From an uncultured Oleiphilaceae bacterium (GTDB taxonomy: Bacteria > Pseudomonadota > Gammaproteobacteria > Pseudomonadales > Oleiphilaceae): a stretch of DNA of 64,000 bases. A program made the translations under genes and the position numbers. The DNA lies in assembly GCA_913060665.1 (NCBI GenBank), contig CAJXUY010000002.1, forward strand, positions 372,001 through 436,000. Reading direction: 5' to 3'. The notes beneath the pieces were generated by a model. The model saw only the letters and a program-made list of their open reading frames with translations. It had not been told where the DNA came from and did no database searches. Every line of letters begins with the position of its first letter. The first letter of the stretch is position 1. Shown piece by piece: positions 18,171 to 27,241 of the stretch.

Positions 18171-20290
18171 TATTTACGCCCCGATTTTAACGCCTGACGC
18201 TTTACAAATAGACCGAACTCGCCCGCAACTGATGAATCTGCTTTCATGCTGAATGAGCGCCCATCTAACGACACATTAACAACGCTTGACGGTGTTGAGC
18301 TTGGCATATTTACCGCCCCTCCAGATGCAAATCCAGGCAGCCGTCCTGCGTTGATCATATTCATAAAATCTACCCCATAACGCTTGACTGCTGCGGCAGT
18401 CATAACAAATTCACCGTTTGATAATCTAGCGAGAATAGAATCACTTGTACCCGACCCAGGGCCCCGAATATGGCCGCCAGATGCGAAACCGGGGGCATCA
18501 CCTCCGACATCTAACCCGGAAGGACTGCCAAGCACTACAGGAACAACAATTGGATGCTTCTCAATTTGATCTTTGATTAGATTGATAACCCGCTGCGCCT
18601 CTTCTATTGAGCCAACCTCATCGAACCCAAATGAGATAGAAGAAATCAAATTAAGCTGTGATTGTATTTTTTGAATGGTTGCTTGAGTTTGTTCTACGAC
18701 TGTTTTTTGTTGCTCAATTAGCGTTTGTGAAGCCTCGGACTGAATAGCCTCGGCTTTTTTTAGGGTGCCAGTTAAAACCGCATCTGCATATTGCCCAGAT
18801 TCTTTTAACTGGAGCACCATTTCTTTTGCTGTTAAAGCAGTTTTTACAGCGTCCTCAAATTCACCACCTGCTAACTGCTTTCTAGCCTTTGTAATCGCTA
18901 CAGAAATATCAATCAGGCCTGTTGCTTCAACGTCACCCGATGCCCCATTAATTACTTCAAAAGCATCTTTGAATTCATCGGCCGCCGACTTTGCCTTGAT
19001 AATGGACTTATCTAGTTCTTTCTGTTGATCGTTAAGTATCTTCTTTTGTGCCTTTCCAGCATCTTCAAGTGATTTTATTTCAGCTTTGGTTAACTGATCA
19101 ATTGCGATGGTGTAGTTTTTACGCGCTCTAAGGTCTTTTTCGGTTATTTTTGTACGTTCTTCTGATATTTCCCGCTCTGCGTTTTTTACTTCCTCGCCTG
19201 TGCGTTTTATTGTTTCGCCTAATTGCGCGGTTGAATCATCTATAGAATCAATGAATTTACTCAGTAGAATTTCAACCGCTTCAAAAGCAAACCCTATCAA
19301 CAAGGCGCGTTTCAATGCCTTCATAGACAGTGTTAACGCAAAGATACCTTTGGCCGCCGCTGCCGCTGCTGTTCCTGTTACGAATAAACCTCTCGCAAAG
19401 GAGGCTAATTTTATAGCGACAATCAATTTCGCAAGCTTTCCCGCCCAGCTCACAATTGATTCAAAATTATCAGCAACAAGCAAAGCACCATTAGCCAAAG
19501 AATCAAACGCTGGCGACAGATCAACAAGAGCCTTCGTTAACTTAACCTGGATAACCTTGCTCATTATCGCGAGTTTATCGTTTACCTGCTCTGCATTTCT
19601 TAGCATGTCTTCTGGAATTATTACACCAAGGTCATCGGCCTGTTTTTTTAACGCTCCGAGCTTGTCGCCTATTTGAGTTAGCGCAACACCTTCAGAATCA
19701 AACAGTTTCATAGCAATAGCATTTCTAAGCGTTACATCTTCAACCTGAGCAAGCTTATCAATCGCCTCATCAAACACTTCATTTACAGGTCTTAGCGTTC
19801 CGTCTAGATTTCGAAGATTAATATCTAATGATTCAAGCGCCCCTACAGCCTCTCCAGTACCTTGTGATGCCTCTCCTATGCGCCGCCCAAATCTTTGAAA
19901 CGCCATATTAAAGGTTTCAGTTTTAACCCCTGACAATTCAGCCGCGAATTGATACCGCTGTAGCTCATCTGTCGTAATACCGAGCCTAGAAGATGTTTTC
20001 GCTAGACCATCAGCAAGATCAACTGCGTTTTTTGCTAAGGCAGCAAGCCCACCACCACCTACAGCGAACCCGCCAATCGTTAGGGCAATGGATTTTAGGT
20101 TAGTGGCCGCCCCTCCTGCCGCATTAGATATGGCGTCAAAGTCCTTTTTAATGATTTTTGCGCCCTTTCCAGTGCTTCCGCTCATTGACTTAAATGAGCG
20201 GTTCAATTGACCTTCTGCGCGCTTCATTGCGCCTGTGAACTCGGCGCTATCTGCTCTCAATTTAAAGTCAATAGTAGTCTTATCAGGCAT
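18170..20290 (-). CDS. Phage tail tape-measure protein
   Basis: 706 residues setting tail length. The N-terminus (KLRADSAEFTGAMKRAEGQ) and the early helical part match tape-measure proteins. A hydrophobic stretch lies around residues 285-345. Charged coiled coil follows (about 355-580). The C-terminus contains the common GFASGGHIRGPGSGTSDSI motif and LSNGEFVM. The ATG at 20290 overlaps the stop of the GT frame, as in other siphophages. Confidence 0.93.
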   Translation of the reverse strand: MPDKTTIDFKLRADSAEFTGAMKRAEGQLNRSFKSMSGSTGKGAKIIKKDFDAISNAAGGAATNLKSIALTIGGFAVGGGGLAALAKNAVDLADGLAKTSSRLGITTDELQRYQFAAELSGVKTETFNMAFQRFGRRIGEASQGTGEAVGALESLDINLRNLDGTLRPVNEVFDEAIDKLAQVEDVTLRNAIAMKLFDSEGVALTQIGDKLGALKKQADDLGVIIPEDMLRNAEQVNDKLAIMSKVIQVKLTKALVDLSPAFDSLANGALLVADNFESIVSWAGKLAKLIVAIKLASFARGLFVTGTAAAAAAKGIFALTLSMKALKRALLIGFAFEAVEILLSKFIDSIDDSTAQLGETIKRTGEEVKNAEREISEERTKITEKDLRARKNYTIAIDQLTKAEIKSLEDAGKAQKKILNDQQKELDKSIIKAKSAADEFKDAFEVINGASGDVEATGLIDISVAITKARKQLAGGEFEDAVKTALTAKEMVLQLKESGQYADAVLTGTLKKAEAIQSEASQTLIEQQKTVVEQTQATIQKIQSQLNLISSISFGFDEVGSIEEAQRVINLIKDQIEKHPIVVPVVLGSPSGLDVGGDAPGFASGGHIRGPGSGTSDSILARLSNGEFVMTAAAVKRYGVDFMNMINAGRLPGFASGGAVNMPSSTPSSVVNVSLDGRSFSMKADSSVAGEFGLFVKRQALKSGRK

Positions 20291-20716
20291 TTTTTTTCGC
20301 TTCTTCTAATGCGGTTTCGTAGAGCGACCAGGGATAAGAAAGAACATTGCTATGGCCCAACGATACCAATGCAACAATAGTTCTCTCTAGGTTTTTTAGG
20401 GCTGTTACAGTTAGATTGACTGATGGGCGTTTTCTACTATCATCGCCCGGAGCGCGAAAAAATGCGGGTTTACCTTTTTCGCCTTATCGATAATCAGGAT
20501 TATTTGGGTTGGGGTTAACTGATCAAGCTCGGCTTTATCGATATCAGTCATGAACAGTAAATCATCGATAGTGCAATTTTCAGCTTTAAATAAACCGGCA
20601 TTAACAATGTCGAAGTCTTCTCGCTCCGACATTGATTTAAGCCAATCCCTGACGTCAGAAACGGTTAATTCATTAACCGTTACTATTAGCTCTTGAATGG
20701 TGACTGTACGATCCAT
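20283..20716 (-). CDS. Tail assembly chaperone GT fusion made by -1 frameshift
   Basis: The 101-residue G-like protein (20411-20716) is followed in the -1 frame by an open extension to TGA at 20283-20285 (ending SLYETALEEAKKNA), which overlaps the tape-measure ATG. The frames join at T-TTT-TTC (plus-strand 20456-20462). Slipping one base gives about 87 residues of G plus about 57 of T (~144 in total). This matches the G/GT chaperones of lambda-like phages that hold the tape measure during tail assembly. The extension has no start codon with an RBS of its own. Confidence 0.85.
20411..20716 (-). CDS. Tail assembly chaperone G-like protein (unshifted product)
   Basis: 101 residues, start MDRTVTIQEL, mostly helical and acidic, ending MIVENAHQSI. 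It sits between the tail tube and the tape measure, the lambda gpG position, and overlaps the tail-tube stop by one nucleotide. It is the 0-frame product; the GT product uses the same start. Confidence 0.85.
   Translation of the reverse strand: MDRTVTIQELIVTVNELTVSDVRDWLKSMSEREDFDIVNAGLFKAENCTIDDLLFMTDIDKAELDQLTPTQIILIIDKAKKVNPHFFALRAMIVENAHQSI
20456..20462 (-). promoter_or_regulatory. -1 ribosomal frameshift heptamer
   Basis: On the minus strand, T TTT TTC in the 0 frame (CAT TTT TTC). Re-pairing one base back places the ribosome in the T frame, which is open for about 57 codons from here to the tape-measure start. Confidence 0.8.
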
Positions 20717-21456
20717 TACGACGCCTTAGATATTCGTCTAAAATACTGGGAAGTGGTCGTTTTTGTTGTATCAATCAAAACAGAACCGCTAATTGAGAAA
20801 GACGCGAAATCATCAGATATAACGCCGATATCTTGAGCGGGCGAAGGCTTGAAGCGCCAAACATCAATCACAAAAGGCGCACCCGATTGGGCATCGTTCA
20901 CCCCGTCAATATAGAGTTCGTATTCTTTGCCGGAATTCATCAGTGCGTCAACAATTTCAACACCTAAAGACTCATACGTGACCTCGATATCTGCACCCAA
21001 TGCAATAGCGCCGCCATCAATGACCTCAATGCCCGCGGCAGTTATATTGTAGTCCGTACCCTCTGTGTGAGTAGGTGAGGCAGATGGGCCGGTAACTGTT
21101 ACCGTTTGAGTTGTATCTATAAGTTTGTCGGTTCTAATCAGCCCGGAGTCTGCGCCAGGCTGTACTTCTGAAGCAACCGAAGATGCGGTATCGGTGGACG
21201 TCGAGCCATACAGCACCAAGCTTAGGTTCTCAGAGTTGAAATCATGAAGGGTTAGCGACATATTAACCGCAGTAATCCGCTCCAACTTATTGGCCTCACC
21301 ACCACCGCCACGATAATTACGCAGTGATTGAGACTCTGATTCGATACCGAACGATGCAGCTGAAACGTTACCGATTTCGACAAGCGGATCAGTTGTGCCA
21401 CGCTCGCGCATGTGGAATTTACCAGAACCTATGTAGCTTTGATCTGAATAGGACAT
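20716..21456 (-). CDS. Major tail tube protein
   Basis: 246 residues, start MSYSDQSYIGSGKFHMRERG. The N-terminal segment GSGKFHMRERGTTDPLVEIGNVS and the beta-rich body resemble tail-tube proteins of lambdoid Pseudomonas-type phages. Location just before the G/GT chaperone supports this. Polymerises into the non-contractile tail tube. Confidence 0.82.
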   Translation of the reverse strand: MSYSDQSYIGSGKFHMRERGTTDPLVEIGNVSAASFGIESESQSLRNYRGGGGEANKLERITAVNMSLTLHDFNSENLSLVLYGSTSTDTASSVASEVQPGADSGLIRTDKLIDTTQTVTVTGPSASPTHTEGTDYNITAAGIEVIDGGAIALGADIEVTYESLGVEIVDALMNSGKEYELYIDGVNDAQSGAPFVIDVWRFKPSPAQDIGVISDDFASFSISGSVLIDTTKTTTSQYFRRISKAS

Positions 21457-21467
21457 TTTAAAGCCTC

Positions 21468-21926
21468 TTAATTAAATATTGCGTTGTGTTTCTCTACATA
21501 GACTGTAGAAAGTTGAACTGTTGAAATGACCGCCGCGCCATCATCTGACTGACGCACTGACGAGCTTTCGATGTGAGTTAGGTCAATACGACACAACCCG
21601 GATAAATATGTCTTATCTGTAAGTAATGATTTTTTTAAATCGCCAAGCAGATCAAGACCTTCATAAAGAACAACGCCGGACGCAGCCACCAATTTATGGG
21701 CTTCTATTATCAGGTTTATCTCTTCAAGCTGCGTATGGGGTTGGCTGTCGCGTTTTTCTTCGCCAGAAAACGAAATATTTATGCAAACCCCTTGCTCTAG
21801 TTGGGATTGATCAAAACCGCCTGATGTGTCAACAAGAATCGCAGTGTTAATAAATTCCGCGCCAGCTGTGATTGTTTCTAGCTTTTCTTTTATCTTTTCC
21901 GTGATGATTCGCGATTTGGTTTTCAT
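21468..21926 (-). CDS. Phage tail terminator-like protein
   Basis: 152 residues between the minor tail protein Z-like gene and the tail tube, the position of lambda gpU, which caps the tail and joins it to the head. The sequence (KTKSRIITEKIKEKLETI, then beta strands with LNLIIEAHK-like segments) is compatible. Assignment is mainly by position. Confidence 0.65.
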   Translation of the reverse strand: MKTKSRIITEKIKEKLETITAGAEFINTAILVDTSGGFDQSQLEQGVCINISFSGEEKRDSQPHTQLEEINLIIEAHKLVAASGVVLYEGLDLLGDLKKSLLTDKTYLSGLCRIDLTHIESSSVRQSDDGAAVISTVQLSTVYVEKHNAIFN

Positions 21927-22486
21927 TAAGATGCCCGCTTTAATGTTCTTTTGAGTTCATGCTCAATCTGTTTTTCAAGATACACAGAAACAGGCTTTAA
22001 TATATCCCTTCTGACACCTCCGAAAACTTGAGAGACTGAAGGCGAATATAGAACATCAAACTTTTGATTTCCGTTGTTGTAGCGACCTGACGACCTAACC
22101 GCTATGACGTCAACTTTTCGCCCGCCAGCATTCACTGTTGTTTTGAATGCTCCGTCAATTTTTGCTCGTGCGCCACGCCGTTTAATTTTCACTGACACTC
22201 CACGCCTTAAAACTCTATGTGGATATCTGGTCATTAACACGCCCCGTTTTGTGGCTGATATAATGACCTCTTGCTTTGAGTAATTGGCCTTCTTCACTCT
22301 CAGCTTGTCTTTCACGTAAGCAGCTTTTAAATTAACCTGCTCTCTAATTTCCTGACTCGCCAGCGTTCTGGCTTTCGCGGCAGTCTTGTTCAATGCTCTA
22401 GTGGTTAGCTTTGGCGCTTCCGATCCTAGCTTAGAAAGCTTCCTGAGCGCTTTATTTATGCCTTGCTGATCAAAAGAAATTTTCAT
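21926..22486 (-). CDS. Minor tail protein Z-like (head-tail connector)
   Basis: 186 residues, strongly basic. The early helical segment RALNKTAAKARTLASQEI followed by LKAAYVKDKLRVKKA matches the prophage minor tail protein Z family. It overlaps the terminator-like gene by one nucleotide. Probably involved in tail completion or head-tail joining. Confidence 0.78.
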   Translation of the reverse strand: MKISFDQQGINKALRKLSKLGSEAPKLTTRALNKTAAKARTLASQEIREQVNLKAAYVKDKLRVKKANYSKQEVIISATKRGVLMTRYPHRVLRRGVSVKIKRRGARAKIDGAFKTTVNAGGRKVDVIAVRSSGRYNNGNQKFDVLYSPSVSQVFGGVRRDILKPVSVYLEKQIEHELKRTLKRAS

Positions 22487-22518
22487 CGCGAGTTAAGCCT
22501 TGTTTTTCAAATTCGCAA

Positions 22519-22857
22519 TTACAATTCAGGGTCTTCAATAAATGGCGACATAACTAAAGTGAAATTTATCCATCCCCAACCAACATCATCAACAATTACC
22601 CCGGGCTTACTAATTACATCTGTAAATAGATACCTATAACCGGACTTCTCAGCCGCCAATTCAGCATATTCTCGACCCCTAGCAGACCAAAGTACCAATA
22701 AAAAACCTTCTTCTTTCTTCGATTTGAGGAAATTAATCAGAACAATATTTAAACAGCCACCTATAAATAATGTTCCATCAACATCAACAAATATTTCTTT
22801 CTGTAAAGGATATTTACGCTTTGTTGCTTTGCAGCGGTGAGTGGAACAACCACTCAT
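22519..22857 (-). CDS. Small HAD-like phosphatase inserted in the head-tail module
   Basis: 112 residues with HAD motif I as FVDVDGTLF, a motif II-like VLWSARG, and a late acidic motif VIVDDVGWGW. The two motif I aspartates are nucleophile and acid in HAD enzymes. It is a minimal Rossmann core without a cap domain. Its start overlaps the preceding gene by 4 nt (ATGA), so it is co-translated with structural genes though it is not a known virion component. Substrate unknown; a nucleotide or polynucleotide 5'/3' phosphatase role is possible. Confidence 0.75.
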   Translation of the reverse strand: MSGCSTHRCKATKRKYPLQKEIFVDVDGTLFIGGCLNIVLINFLKSKKEEGFLLVLWSARGREYAELAAEKSGYRYLFTDVISKPGVIVDDVGWGWINFTLVMSPFIEDPEL

Positions 22858-23138
22858 TTCGCCTCAAACCTAATTATTGATCCATCGTTTTCGATACGAT
22901 CACCAAGGGTGTATGTTCCGTCATCAGTCTGAACGATTGCGCCTTTGACTGGCTGAACTTCTGCCAAGTAAAATGCTATTTCAGTTCTATGCTTTGATGC
23001 GGCTGACTCGAAGCTATTAAAGACCTCAACGCCCTTATCAATAAATACTTTTACAGGCGTTGTTCCGTTGTATATTGCGTCATCTCCGCGTTTGAATATA
23101 GCCGCATCCATGCGGCTAAACGCTTTACCAAAACTCAT
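22854..23138 (-). CDS. Head-tail attachment protein (gpFII-like)
   Basis: 94 residues: MSFGKAFSRMDAAIFKRGDD, then a small beta-barrel with a TDDGTYTLGDRI strand turn typical of the FII/phage-attach family. Located directly after the capsid gene with a 1-nt overlap, as in lambda. Probably forms the connector to which the tail binds. Confidence 0.75.
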   Translation of the reverse strand: MSFGKAFSRMDAAIFKRGDDAIYNGTTPVKVFIDKGVEVFNSFESAASKHRTEIAFYLAEVQPVKGAIVQTDDGTYTLGDRIENDGSIIRFEAK

Positions 23139-24136
23139 TAGGTGCGAGTTAACTTGATAACAGCTTTAGGGCGAGTACATAGGCAAATAGGGTTAGATTG
23201 AGCCTCTAACGCAATGCCTTTGTTAAATGGCATAGGCTCTTGCTTCGCGTAATATGGAAGGCCGTTAGTGTTAACTGCCTCCATATAGTCGGCCGGAGCA
23301 TATCGAGTGATAAACATCTCTGGCACACCTTCGGGGAATGCGTAGGCTTCAGTATCAGCAACAAATTTCGTTGCACCTACTGCGCCACGGTATTGCTCCC
23401 AAATACACCCGGCAAACTCAAATCCACCGCGAGGGTCATCGCGCAATGCTGCACCATCCTGATATCTTGCGTAAGCATCTTTTACTAAATCATGTTCAAC
23501 GAAATCTTTGAAGAAAGTGCGACCGCAAAGCACACGGACGCCAGTCCACATTGCCGCCCCTAACTCGTCCTCAATCATATCCAGAACTTCTAGAACCTTA
23601 GTACGAACCTTGGTTGTCGCCGTACCAAGTGCCATAGCTTTGGTTTGTTGAGTCAATCCAAAAGCAGCAAACAAATCAAGCAAAACAGTCGAGCCATCAG
23701 CGTCAACAATCTGGCCTTTGATTGCACCAATCTTATGGTGTTCAATCGTCGCATCTAAGTTTCGGCGCATTTTGCCGAGGCGAGTATTTACTACCGTTTG
23801 CACTGCCTCAGTTTCTGATTCAGAGCCGAAGGCACGAACGTTTTGAATTGCATCAGCTCCGATAGTTGCCGTCTGTGGTAAGTGAATTGTATTGAAAGGG
23901 ATCATCTTTCGCTTATCACCATCAACCACAACAGCTGGCGCGCCGCGCTCCTTTGATTCGACAAGAGATAGTGTGTTTCCGTTCTTTTCAATTTGAACTG
24001 TGGTGGTGGTAATCCCCTCAGCCTCAAAAAGACCAAGCGCACCAACGCGACCAGGCACGTAGGGCGACTCTTGGATAGCCGCAGTTAACGTGGAAACGCC
24101 AAAGGCGTCATTATTAAATATATCTAATGATGGCAT
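23138..24136 (-). CDS. Major capsid protein (lambda gpE family)
   Basis: 332 residues, HK97-fold major head protein of the gpE type. The N-terminus MPSLDIFNNDAFGVSTLTAAI and the C-terminal PICLCTRPKAVIKL are characteristic. It is preceded by the decoration-protein gene and a terminator-like hairpin, and followed by the FII-like gene. Confidence 0.93.
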   Translation of the reverse strand: MPSLDIFNNDAFGVSTLTAAIQESPYVPGRVGALGLFEAEGITTTTVQIEKNGNTLSLVESKERGAPAVVVDGDKRKMIPFNTIHLPQTATIGADAIQNVRAFGSESETEAVQTVVNTRLGKMRRNLDATIEHHKIGAIKGQIVDADGSTVLLDLFAAFGLTQQTKAMALGTATTKVRTKVLEVLDMIEDELGAAMWTGVRVLCGRTFFKDFVEHDLVKDAYARYQDGAALRDDPRGGFEFAGCIWEQYRGAVGATKFVADTEAYAFPEGVPEMFITRYAPADYMEAVNTNGLPYYAKQEPMPFNKGIALEAQSNPICLCTRPKAVIKLTRT

Positions 24137-24164
24137 ATGTAAACACTCCGATAAATTTCAGGCA

Positions 24165-24196
24165 TAAAAAAACCGCCTACATGGGCGGTTTTTTTC
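24165..24196. terminator. Bidirectional hairpin between decoration and capsid genes
   Basis: Stem AAACCGCC, loop TACATG, then GGCGGTTT, with a T-run on each strand. It lies within the late operon (minus strand), so it should attenuate rather than end transcription. The 22 bp leading into it (24153-24174) recur exactly at 34805-34826, before the terminator by the lysozyme gene. Confidence 0.75.
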
Positions 24197-24219
24197 AGTT
24201 GTTTATTAACAATAAATGG

Positions 24220-24561
24220 TTAGCGAACAATAATTCCAACAGCTGCAAGATCAGCAACGCCATTGGCATCTGATCCAGTAAGAAGACCGCTTGATACTTC
24301 TGCGTCACGGGCGATTACAGTTGCGGCTTTATCGCCTGCACTGGCATCAACTTTGTCATAGAGAATAGCCGCTGCTACCTCAGACCCGTTAGACGCAACA
24401 TCAGAATAAGCAGTGTATTTTCCGCTCGCTGTTATTTTTCCAAGAACGGTCCCTGCTACCAAATCTTGACCTGATATAAGTGTGACCGACTCGCGGGATA
24501 TTGCGCCATTACCTTCTGATAAAAGGAATTCTCCGGCGCGGGTGCCTTCAGTTTGTGACAT
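24220..24561 (-). CDS. Head decoration protein (gpD-like)
   Basis: 113 residues. The segment GEFLLSEGNGAISRESVTLISGQDLVAGTVLGKIT is the characteristic start of head-decoration protein D. It trims the capsid at three-fold axes and stabilises packaged heads. It lies between the protease and the major capsid gene, as in lambda. Confidence 0.9.
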   Translation of the reverse strand: MSQTEGTRAGEFLLSEGNGAISRESVTLISGQDLVAGTVLGKITASGKYTAYSDVASNGSEVAAAILYDKVDASAGDKAATVIARDAEVSSGLLTGSDANGVADLAAVGIIVR

Positions 24562-24571
24562 AAGTTCTACC

Positions 24572-25588
24572 TCAGTGGTTATTTAGTTGAGAGTAAACGG
24601 CTTTGGCATTGGGAGCCTTAGCCTGGGAAGTCCCCGCACCGGGAGACAAATGGTTATCTTGATCTGGGTCAGCGGACGCTAGTACTTCTTGGATAACATA
24701 TCCTAGAAGGCCTGCTGTATCGTCAATTTTTTCAATAGCCTTCTCTGCATCGATATTTGCAGCCGCGCAAACAGTTTGGATTGATTTGGCGTTTGCGATA
24801 CGGGCTTGGAGCTGTTCAAGTGTTGCGCCAGAGATAACAAGTTGATTAGCCAAGCCATCAAGCTTATTCTCAGAGCAAACCGCAATAACCTCTTTAGGGT
24901 CTGCGCATTGTGGCGGCTGGATCTTACTTTCAAGCTCAACAACCTGACCTTTTAGCGCATCAATCACACTATCTTTTGCTTTAAGCTGAGCCGTCATTTG
25001 GGCTTTAATTTTTATTTCACCCATGTTCGCGCTTGCTGCGGCCTTTAACTCAACGTCTTCACGATCAGCAAATCCAAGCTCAACAGCCTCTTTGGCCGTC
25101 ATGTAAGTCTCAGCATCCAAAAGGGCTTTGATTTCATCATGACTTTTGCCAGACTTAAAAGCATAAGAATCTATAAGTCCTGCAGTGATAGTATCGAGAT
25201 CGTTAGCCATTTTTCTGAAGTCATTAGCATTGCCTGACGCCCAAGTCCACGGATTATGGACCATGATTGTCGCCCCAATACCCATAACGATTTCATTACC
25301 TGCCATAGCTATCACACTCGCAATACTTGCTGCTTGGCTCTCGATAGAGACAATAATGTTCGCAGAGTGATTTCTTAAATAATTGAAGATCGTCAAACCA
25401 TCCGCAACATCACCACCAGGGCTGTTAATATGGAGGTTTATCGTCTCTATACTGCCAAGCGCTTCTACTTCGTCAATAAATCCCTGAGCAGTAGTGCCGT
25501 TACCAGTCCACCAGTCTTCACCGATCTGGCCATTAATTCTAATATCAGCGCATTTGTCTGCGCCTGCTTGTGCGTGAAACCAAGGCAT
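24572..25588 (-). CDS. ClpP-like prohead maturation protease, probable scaffold fusion
   Basis: 338 residues. The N-terminal ~190 residues are a ClpP/S49-like serine protease: NSPGGDVADGL oxyanion region, the nucleophile serine in SQAASIASVIAMAG, histidine in MVHNPW, and the conserved ETYMTAKEAVELGFAD. The helical C-terminal part (about 195-338) is probably the scaffold, as in lambda C/Nu3. Directly precedes the decoration protein and is followed upstream by portal. Confidence 0.9.
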   Translation of the reverse strand: MPWFHAQAGADKCADIRINGQIGEDWWTGNGTTAQGFIDEVEALGSIETINLHINSPGGDVADGLTIFNYLRNHSANIIVSIESQAASIASVIAMAGNEIVMGIGATIMVHNPWTWASGNANDFRKMANDLDTITAGLIDSYAFKSGKSHDEIKALLDAETYMTAKEAVELGFADREDVELKAAASANMGEIKIKAQMTAQLKAKDSVIDALKGQVVELESKIQPPQCADPKEVIAVCSENKLDGLANQLVISGATLEQLQARIANAKSIQTVCAAANIDAEKAIEKIDDTAGLLGYVIQEVLASADPDQDNHLSPGAGTSQAKAPNAKAVYSQLNNH

Positions 25589-25590
25589 AT

Positions 25591-27036
25591 TTAATTCTCC
25601 GGTTCTGGGTTTAGTCCCGCGTTGTCGCGGAGTTCTTTAAGTCTTTTTTCTGCTTCGACGTTCTGTCTATCAACCTCGTCAGCATCCCAACCACCTTTTT
25701 CAGCAATAACCCTGTCTCGTGATTCAAGATCGTTTTCTATCGCTTTTATAGCGGCTTCAATATCTTGAACCGGATGAATATACTTCCAGCCATGAGGTCT
25801 ATGTTCTACTTTGTGATATACATATTTAGTGGTGTGATAGTTGATTGACGGGACAAGCCTATTTAATACAGCGCTCTCTATAGCCCAATTAACAATTCTT
25901 CTACAGCATTGATGAATTGTTATCTGATCTTGAAGGGCTTCTATTTCACGGCGATACTCGTTAATCATTGCTCGATATAGCCGGTCATTAATCTTCGACC
26001 AGTCACCGGTCATTAGCTCGGCTGGTAGCCCAATACCTGCAGCTATACTAAGCTTTTGCTCTCGCATGAAGTCGGCGTAACCCTGCCCAGTATCATCCCC
26101 CTTGAACAGATCAAGTTTTTCGCCCGGTAATCCGGTAAGAATTGAACCAGACTGGACGCTAACCTCTGGTATATCAGCACCCGTTGGAAGCTGCTCCCCT
26201 GAAAATGGATCAAAGTTATAATCTTCGTCAGTCCAAGAATCTCGAGTCAAAAAACCAGTGTACGGAGCTTTCGTTTGCTTTCTTAGTAATTCAGCATCGT
26301 CATAAGTATCAAATGTGTGAGCCTTGAGAAGTGCTTGGACTGCGTCCGGTTCGCCTCTTGCCTGTCCGGGGCGTGTTGGTTCAAAGTGATGAATTACATC
26401 ACGGGCAGAAACCCTTATGAGCCGCCCAGAATAATTAAAGCTATCTCGCTCGTTTGGGTGCTCTGGATACATCCAGTACGCGACTCTTTGCCCTCTTCGA
26501 TTGTACTCAATGCCAGCTTTTACCTTGTTGCCATTTGGGCGAACTTCGTAAAGAGTCTCTGGCACAAACTCGGACTCTAAAACCTGTATTTGAATAGGTA
26601 TTGAAAGACCTGAAGTAATAGAGCGACGGCGAAGCCTAACAAAGCACTCGCCACCAACACGGCGAGCCCTACACATTTGAGTTTGTAACCCGTAGTAATC
26701 AAGAACAAGCTCTGGATCACACTCCATCGCCCATAAGTCAAATAGAGGAGACATTGCAATTCTGAAAGACTCATCTTCCGACAAAAATCGAGGAACTACA
26801 CCTATTCCTATTTCGTTACTAACCCCACGATTCAACCCCATCGATATAAGAGGGTTATTTCTGTATGCAGCCCTAGACCGATTGCGAAGCGTTGCCAAGT
26901 TTCCAGTTAGTGATGAGTTGGGGCCTGATGATGGAGCAATCCAACCAGACGCGCGGCGACCTTGAGTGGCACCATCATATGAACTAGCTTTAACCGGTAG
27001 TCCTGTGGCTCCATTAACTCTGATTCTAGGCTTCAT
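25591..27036 (-). CDS. Phage portal protein (lambda gpB family)
   Basis: 481 residues. The N-terminal region contains TLRNRSRAAYRNNPLISMG and the body RVGGECFVRLR, FEPTRPGQARGEP and AAGIGLPAELMTGDWSKIN, all typical of lambda-family portals. Forms the dodecameric vertex for DNA entry. It overlaps the gpW-like gene by 4 nt. Confidence 0.95.
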   Translation of the reverse strand: MKPRIRVNGATGLPVKASSYDGATQGRRASGWIAPSSGPNSSLTGNLATLRNRSRAAYRNNPLISMGLNRGVSNEIGIGVVPRFLSEDESFRIAMSPLFDLWAMECDPELVLDYYGLQTQMCRARRVGGECFVRLRRRSITSGLSIPIQIQVLESEFVPETLYEVRPNGNKVKAGIEYNRRGQRVAYWMYPEHPNERDSFNYSGRLIRVSARDVIHHFEPTRPGQARGEPDAVQALLKAHTFDTYDDAELLRKQTKAPYTGFLTRDSWTDEDYNFDPFSGEQLPTGADIPEVSVQSGSILTGLPGEKLDLFKGDDTGQGYADFMREQKLSIAAGIGLPAELMTGDWSKINDRLYRAMINEYRREIEALQDQITIHQCCRRIVNWAIESAVLNRLVPSINYHTTKYVYHKVEHRPHGWKYIHPVQDIEAAIKAIENDLESRDRVIAEKGGWDADEVDRQNVEAEKRLKELRDNAGLNPEPEN

Positions 27037-27239
27037 AGTTTACTCACATTAACGCGGAACGTTCTAATGCTAGAAGAGGTTTTACCTCCTTCTGAAGCCA
27101 GTGAAGTCTTGACCATATTTATTCGTTTTTTAAGGTCGTCAACAGAGTCATAGGTAACCTTCCTTCCTTGATACATCACCTCTCGTTCAGGCGATCTAAG
27201 CGCCTCTTCTAGCGCCTGTAAGTATTCATGAGATGCCAT
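27033..27239 (-). CDS. Head-tail joining protein (gpW-like)
   Basis: 68 residues, matching the length of lambda gpW. The helix SHEYLQALEEALRSPEREV followed by a short hairpin MYQGRKVTYDSVDDLKKRI is characteristic. Lies between large terminase and portal exactly as in lambda. Confidence 0.85.
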   Translation of the reverse strand: MASHEYLQALEEALRSPEREVMYQGRKVTYDSVDDLKKRINMVKTSLASEGGKTSSSIRTFRVNVSKL

Positions 27240-27241
27240 TA

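Noticed and set aside
19200-19676. 158-codon plus-strand frame within the tape-measure gene
   Set aside because: Shadow of the long minus-strand coding frame.
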